Below are positions 4,872 to 7,664 of a stretch of 7,664 bases of DNA, in pieces. Numbering within the stretch: position 1 is the stretch's first letter; every line of letters begins with the position of its first letter. The position numbers and the translations under genes were made by a program. This DNA is from an archaeon (lineage in GTDB: Archaea; Iainarchaeota; Iainarchaeia; Iainarchaeales; Iainarchaeaceae): the NCBI GenBank assembly GCA_024653865.1, contig JANLHD010000078.1, positions 1 through 7,664 of the forward strand. Reading direction: 5' to 3'. The notes below the pieces were generated by a model. It was not told the origin of the DNA, searched no databases, and saw nothing but the letters and a program-made list of their open reading frames with translations.

Positions 4872-4879
4872 TTAATTTA
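4872..4879 (+). promoter_or_regulatory. Possible TATA-like box for the 414-aa gene
   Basis: TTAATTTA is centred about 33 bases before the ATG at 4909, slightly farther than the other boxes in this window. No Shine-Dalgarno sequence is evident before the start. Confidence 0.35.
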
Positions 4880-4908
4880 GGGGTTTTCACTTACTTTTTT
4901 CGATTGAT

Positions 4909-6153
4909 ATGCCATTGCGTCCAATTCCGGGGAAAAAAAGAATTGTAGGCACAATAACCACTCTAACCGAAGCCCAGTACCGCCATCATCTTAGGCAAGG
5001 AATTCGCATTCCTCAGGGAACCGAACTGGTGTTGGGCAGGGTAAGGCACGCCGATGCAAAATACCTGAAAATCAGGTTTTTCGCGGAGGGCGGTGTAGAG
5101 GTGCCTTATTTTTACGGCGAAGAAGGCAATCTAAAGGTAAGGTTTTTGCATGCCCAATCAGTGAATGATGCCATAAGGCTGGTGAGCCACCAGATTGGTT
5201 CGGTGAAGACAAACATCGGGCAGGCAAAAGCCCTTTTGGATACGATTGAGCGGCTTCATTTTGATGTGTATCACAATTACGGCGAATACGCAGACCGTGA
5301 AAGAACCAAGTTCAGGGAATATTTCCAAAGCCTTCTCGGCGAACTTTCAGGGCATCCGCTTTTCATGCGTGACAAAAACAAGGTTGAATTTGCGGAACGA
5401 ATAGAAAAAGCAACAAAATTGCTTGAGGAGGGAAATGTGGTGGCGGCTTCAGGAACCGTTGTGGGGCTCAAGAATAACCTGAGGAACCTGATTCGAAAAC
5501 TCAGCCTTCAGGAACCAAGGCTTGTTAGGAGGCGTAGCCTTGTTGTGGACAAAAAATTTGAGAGGGATTCTCGGATTTTCGGCGCGCTTGACCTAATTAT
5601 TTCGGCGCACGCTTCTCTTGGGTTGTCTTCCGCAGAACATGCCGGGGTTTCCAAATCGCTTGCGAGGGCTGAAAAACTGCTTTATGCAACCGGCTGGAAG
5701 GCATTTAGGCAGCCCGCTATTATTTTGGAAAAGGCGGCAGAAAAAGTCCATGCGGGTGAATTGAAAAAGGCAAGGGACTACCTAAAGGACGCGAACCGCA
5801 AAATCGTTATTTCAGCTTCCTCGATTGCGTCGATTTATCCGCAAAACCTGAGGCGGATTTCCCAGAGCAGGGACGAAAAATTCAAGCAGGAGGTTTTGTC
5901 GAACCAACTCCTTGTTTTTCACGACATGATGCCTATTTGGATGGAAGGGGCGAATGCTGCAAAGAGGAATTTAATTTTGTCCACCTTGTCAGAACAGGCA
6001 TCGTTCGCCAGGGGATTCGGAAAAAACGAAGTGGCACAATTGATCGAATCCGCACGGGGTGAATTGGAAAATGGGAATTTGGTTGCGTGCAGCGAGTTTT
6101 TTTCAAGGGCGGCGTTAAAACTTGATCCAGAAAAGGGAAAGGAATTAAGTTAA
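4909..6153 (+). CDS. Unrecognised protein with three helical repeats (414 aa)
   Basis: I do not recognise a family. Residues 1-80 look beta-rich (GTITTLTEAQY, GTELVLGRVRHADAKYLKIRFFAEGG, VPYFYGEEGNLKVRF) and may be a small separate domain. The rest is helical and contains three related helix-turn-helix signatures at a spacing of 106-110 residues: AERIEKATKLLEEGNVVAAS (from 162), ILEKAAEKVHAGELKKAR (from 272) and LIESARGELENGNLVACSEF (from 378). Their shared pattern is I/L-E-x-A-x3-L/V-x2-G-N/E-L/V-x2-A. Each is preceded by two or three longer helices, so the protein appears to be three diverged copies of a roughly 105-residue bundle, reminiscent of TPR/HEPN-like helical scaffolds. No signal peptide, membrane segment or catalytic motif is visible, so it is probably cytoplasmic. 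It converges on the peptidase gene, with 4 bases between stops. Confidence 0.85.
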   Translation: MPLRPIPGKKRIVGTITTLTEAQYRHHLRQGIRIPQGTELVLGRVRHADAKYLKIRFFAEGGVEVPYFYGEEGNLKVRFLHAQSVNDAIRLVSHQIGSVKTNIGQAKALLDTIERLHFDVYHNYGEYADRERTKFREYFQSLLGELSGHPLFMRDKNKVEFAERIEKATKLLEEGNVVAASGTVVGLKNNLRNLIRKLSLQEPRLVRRRSLVVDKKFERDSRIFGALDLIISAHASLGLSSAEHAGVSKSLARAEKLLYATGWKAFRQPAIILEKAAEKVHAGELKKARDYLKDANRKIVISASSIASIYPQNLRRISQSRDEKFKQEVLSNQLLVFHDMMPIWMEGANAAKRNLILSTLSEQASFARGFGKNEVAQLIESARGELENGNLVACSEFFSRAALKLDPEKGKELS

Positions 6154-6157
6154 TTCT

Positions 6158-6889
6158 TTAGTTGTAGAGTTCCGCAAGGCCCGCTATGTCGCCGGATTCA
6201 AGGGTCCTTTTTTTTGTTTCGCCCTCGGTTGAATAACCGTACATGGTTTCTTCCGCGCATCCGGAAGTGTAGAGGTCGCCCAATCCAGCGGAGTGCCCGA
6301 GCTCGTGTGTGATTATATTTTGCAAATCCATTTTCGCGGGATCAGCGTCCGCGTTCCCCCATTGGAAGTCCGTTTGGTCAAGCAGCATGTCCCATTCCAC
6401 AAGTTCCCTTGTTTTGGGCGGGCCTGAAAAATAGCCCCAAACATTGGTCACGGCGATTGCGCCGCTGTCTGAAATCGTTCCAAATGAAAGCGTGTTCTTT
6501 TCGTCGAGGCTGCCGTTGTTGTATGATGCCAAGCTATCGATTGATGGGTTTCCGAAAATGTTGAATAAAGATTCCGAGTCCCATGCCTCGATTCCCGCAT
6601 TTGTGGAGTTTACAATTAAAGACGATGAAATTCCTTGTGAGTTTGTCGGGTTGATGAGGAAATTCTCTGTTGCCTTCCACTTTGCGCCCTTTGCGAGGAA
6701 GCCGTAGCACGTTGCCGCACTGTCATTTCCGCCGCCCGCCCACGGGGGTTTTGCGTTTGATTTCTTGTAATGGATAAAAGTTATTTTTTCAAGCGGCCCT
6801 TTATCCTTCTCTTTTGCCTGCGGGGGCAATGCCAAAACAAGCCCGGAAATAATGAGAACCAGAAGGGCGACGATTACATATTTGTTCAT
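6158..6889 (-). CDS. Secreted metzincin-like (matrixin-type) zinc metalloprotease
   Basis: A 243-residue exported protein. Residues 1-20 form a signal peptide (MNKYVIVALLVLIISGLVLA) with a likely cut near ALPPQA. The catalytic motif is H195-E-L-G-H199-S-A-G-L-G-D205, the metzincin zinc site with Asp rather than His as third ligand, and E196 as general base. The Met-turn follows at T215-M216-Y-G-Y, then the matrixin-like ending TLESGDIAGLAELYN. The intervening region carries Trp/Asn/Ser-rich beta segments typical of small extracellular peptidases, and two cysteines (in ATCYGF and SGCAEE) that could form a disulfide. No cysteine-switch propeptide is evident. A TATA-like box lies 29 bases upstream. 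It would cleave proteins outside the membrane; substrates are unknown. The lipoprotein gene upstream has its own promoter. Confidence 0.88.
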   Translation of the reverse strand: MNKYVIVALLVLIISGLVLALPPQAKEKDKGPLEKITFIHYKKSNAKPPWAGGGNDSAATCYGFLAKGAKWKATENFLINPTNSQGISSSLIVNSTNAGIEAWDSESLFNIFGNPSIDSLASYNNGSLDEKNTLSFGTISDSGAIAVTNVWGYFSGPPKTRELVEWDMLLDQTDFQWGNADADPAKMDLQNIITHELGHSAGLGDLYTSGCAEETMYGYSTEGETKKRTLESGDIAGLAELYN

Positions 6890-6912
6890 AGTTATATCAA
6901 GTGCCTTTTTTG

Positions 6913-6923
6913 ATTTAAATATA
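6913..6923 (-). promoter_or_regulatory. TATA-like box for the metalloprotease gene
   Basis: TATATTTAAAT on the minus strand is centred 29 bases before the ATG at 6889, one of the clearest archaeal-type boxes in the window. Confidence 0.65.
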
Positions 6924-6933
6924 ACTGCCTGTT

Positions 6934-6939
6934 AAAAAA
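6934..6939 (-). terminator. Possible poly-T terminator of the lipoprotein gene
   Basis: T6 on the minus strand lies 17 bases past the lipoprotein stop, just before the metalloprotease promoter. Archaeal termination commonly occurs at such T-runs without a strong hairpin; a short GGGCCC palindrome precedes it. Confidence 0.35.
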
Positions 6940-6956
6940 TGACTTTTTGGGCCCAA

Positions 6957-7463
6957 TTAATTTATTTGTACGCTGCTTTTGAATTGCTCTTCACTTAGTT
7001 GGCCGCCCGCGTACTGCTGTGCCTTTGAGGCGAGCACTGAGTACTTGGTGTTTCCTTGGGGCGTAATTATTTCGACTGCAATCATTTGGCTTGGTTGTGC
7101 AACCGCGGAAGTTAGGCCTATCACAAAATATGCGGTTGGTTCTTTCTCGTAATTTTCAGGTAGCTCAATTGCAATCAGCACAATGTCATTTTGAAAATCA
7201 ACAAGCGAATTTTCAAGGCCGGCTTCAGCCAATGATTCGTAAAGGGCGGCGTTCTCGGCTAAGCCCGCATACTCTGCTTCGGGTTGCTTTGTTCCGCGCG
7301 GGGTTGTTTGTGAGGGTGGCTGAGTAGGTGTGGCAAGTTCTTCCGGAGAAGGTTGTGAATCTCCGCTTTGGGGTGTTTGCTCCGCGGCGGGGGCTGTGCA
7401 TCCCGCTAGGAAAACAATTGCCAAAGCGAGAAAAACTATGGGCCTCGCAGTTTCAGGTTTCAT
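6957..7463 (-). CDS. Membrane-anchored lipoprotein of unknown function
   Basis: A 168-residue exported protein. It has a lipoprotein-type signal peptide with hydrophobic core IVFLALAIVFLA and lipobox L19-A-G-C22, so Cys22 would be lipid-modified and anchor it to the outer face of the membrane. Residues 23-62 are a Pro/Thr/Ser/Gln-rich low-complexity linker. A compact domain follows (about 63-168) with a helix (EYAGLAENAALYESLAEAGLENS), alternating strands (DIVLIAIELP, TAYFVIGLTS, MIAVEIITP, TKYSVLASKA) and a C-terminal helix. I recognise no family in that domain. A TATA-like box is centred 26 bases upstream. It lies between two other exported-protein genes, suggesting a cell-surface locus, but no partner is established. 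Confidence 0.85.
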   Translation of the reverse strand: MKPETARPIVFLALAIVFLAGCTAPAAEQTPQSGDSQPSPEELATPTQPPSQTTPRGTKQPEAEYAGLAENAALYESLAEAGLENSLVDFQNDIVLIAIELPENYEKEPTAYFVIGLTSAVAQPSQMIAVEIITPQGNTKYSVLASKAQQYAGGQLSEEQFKSSVQIN

Positions 7464-7484
7464 GAACCATTAGTAAGATTCTTT

Positions 7485-7494
7485 TTTATAAAAA
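7485..7494 (-). promoter_or_regulatory. TATA-like box for the lipoprotein gene
   Basis: TTTTATAAAA, a perfect palindrome, is centred 26 bases before the ATG at 7463, fitting a leaderless archaeal start. It is divergent from the promoter at 7541-7549. Confidence 0.65.
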
Positions 7495-7540
7495 TGTTGT
7501 GTTTTTTTGCCTCGTTGGCGCCAGAAATGGGAAAAGGCAA

Positions 7541-7549
7541 CTTTTTATA
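7541..7549 (+). promoter_or_regulatory. TATA-like box for the exported protein at the window end
   Basis: CTTTTTATA, preceded by a purine-rich AAAAGGCAA that resembles a BRE, is centred 29 bases before the ATG at 7575. Confidence 0.65.
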
Positions 7550-7574
7550 CTCCTTTTTCGTGCTAATAGAAGAA

Positions 7575-7664
7575 ATGGGTCCAAAAAGAATTCTCGCGTT
7601 TATTTTGGCGTTCTCGCTTATTTCACAGACATCAGTCGCATTCAACATCGGCGGGGTTGAGGGG
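7575..7664 (+). CDS. N-terminal part of an exported protein (runs off the window)
   Basis: Thirty codons are visible and the frame stays open to the last base. The protein begins with two basic residues (MGPKR), a hydrophobic core (ILAFILAFSLIS) and a signal-peptidase-like QTSVA site before FNIGGVEG, so it is probably secreted or membrane-linked. An archaeal-type TATA box 29 bases upstream supports the start. The mature part lies outside the window, so no function can be assigned. It is divergent from the lipoprotein gene and shares a 111-base intergenic region with it. Confidence 0.75.
   Translation, partial: MGPKRILAFILAFSLISQTSVAFNIGGVEG

Noticed and set aside
7460..7648. Minus-strand open frame at the right end
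   Set aside because: It is antisense to a signal-peptide gene with a good promoter and covers both divergent TATA-like boxes.

Overview
The window is most likely archaeal. Most genes that open a transcription unit have an A/T-rich box centred about 26-33 bases before the start codon and almost no leader, which is the archaeal TATA/leaderless arrangement. An internal operon gene instead has a GGTGA Shine-Dalgarno sequence. Both tRNA genes are serine tRNAs with a G discriminator and no encoded CCA. Genes are densely packed. The lineage cannot be fixed from this sequence; a small-genome (DPANN-type) archaeon is only a guess.

Layout. Positions 1-102 hold the tail of a plus-strand gene. Positions 103-357 hold no gene but a structured repeat array that copies the 3' end of the neighbouring tRNA-Ser(UGA) (358-441, minus strand). 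Then on the minus strand come a ribulose-phosphate 3-epimerase-like gene with its own promoter, and upstream of it a close-packed cluster transcribed in the order two-TM potassium channel, GIY-YIG nuclease, tRNA-guanine transglycosylase (tgt), queuosine-precursor transporter (YhhQ/VUT family). Between 3665 and 3761 lie divergent promoters. Rightward follow two plus-strand proteins of unknown function (312 and 414 aa), separated by tRNA-Ser(GGA) on the minus strand. The 414-aa gene converges, with a 4-base gap, on a secreted metzincin-like zinc peptidase. Beyond it are a lipoprotein and, divergently, the start of another exported protein.

How it fits together. The most informative unit is tgt-yhhQ: a short, bacterial/eukaryotic-type TGT without the C-terminal domains of archaeosine TGT, 15 bases upstream of a queuosine-precursor importer. 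Archaea normally use TGT to place preQ0 at position 15 for archaeosine. Here the pairing looks like a queuosine salvage module that imports a 7-deazaguanine base and exchanges it for G34 in GUN-anticodon tRNAs. A Val at the position of the bacterial preQ1-pocket Cys hints that queuine itself may be the substrate. A GIY-YIG nuclease overlaps the tgt start by 4 bases. The right-hand end (7.6-6.2 kb) is a cell-surface region with a lipoprotein, an exported peptidase and a further signal-peptide protein.
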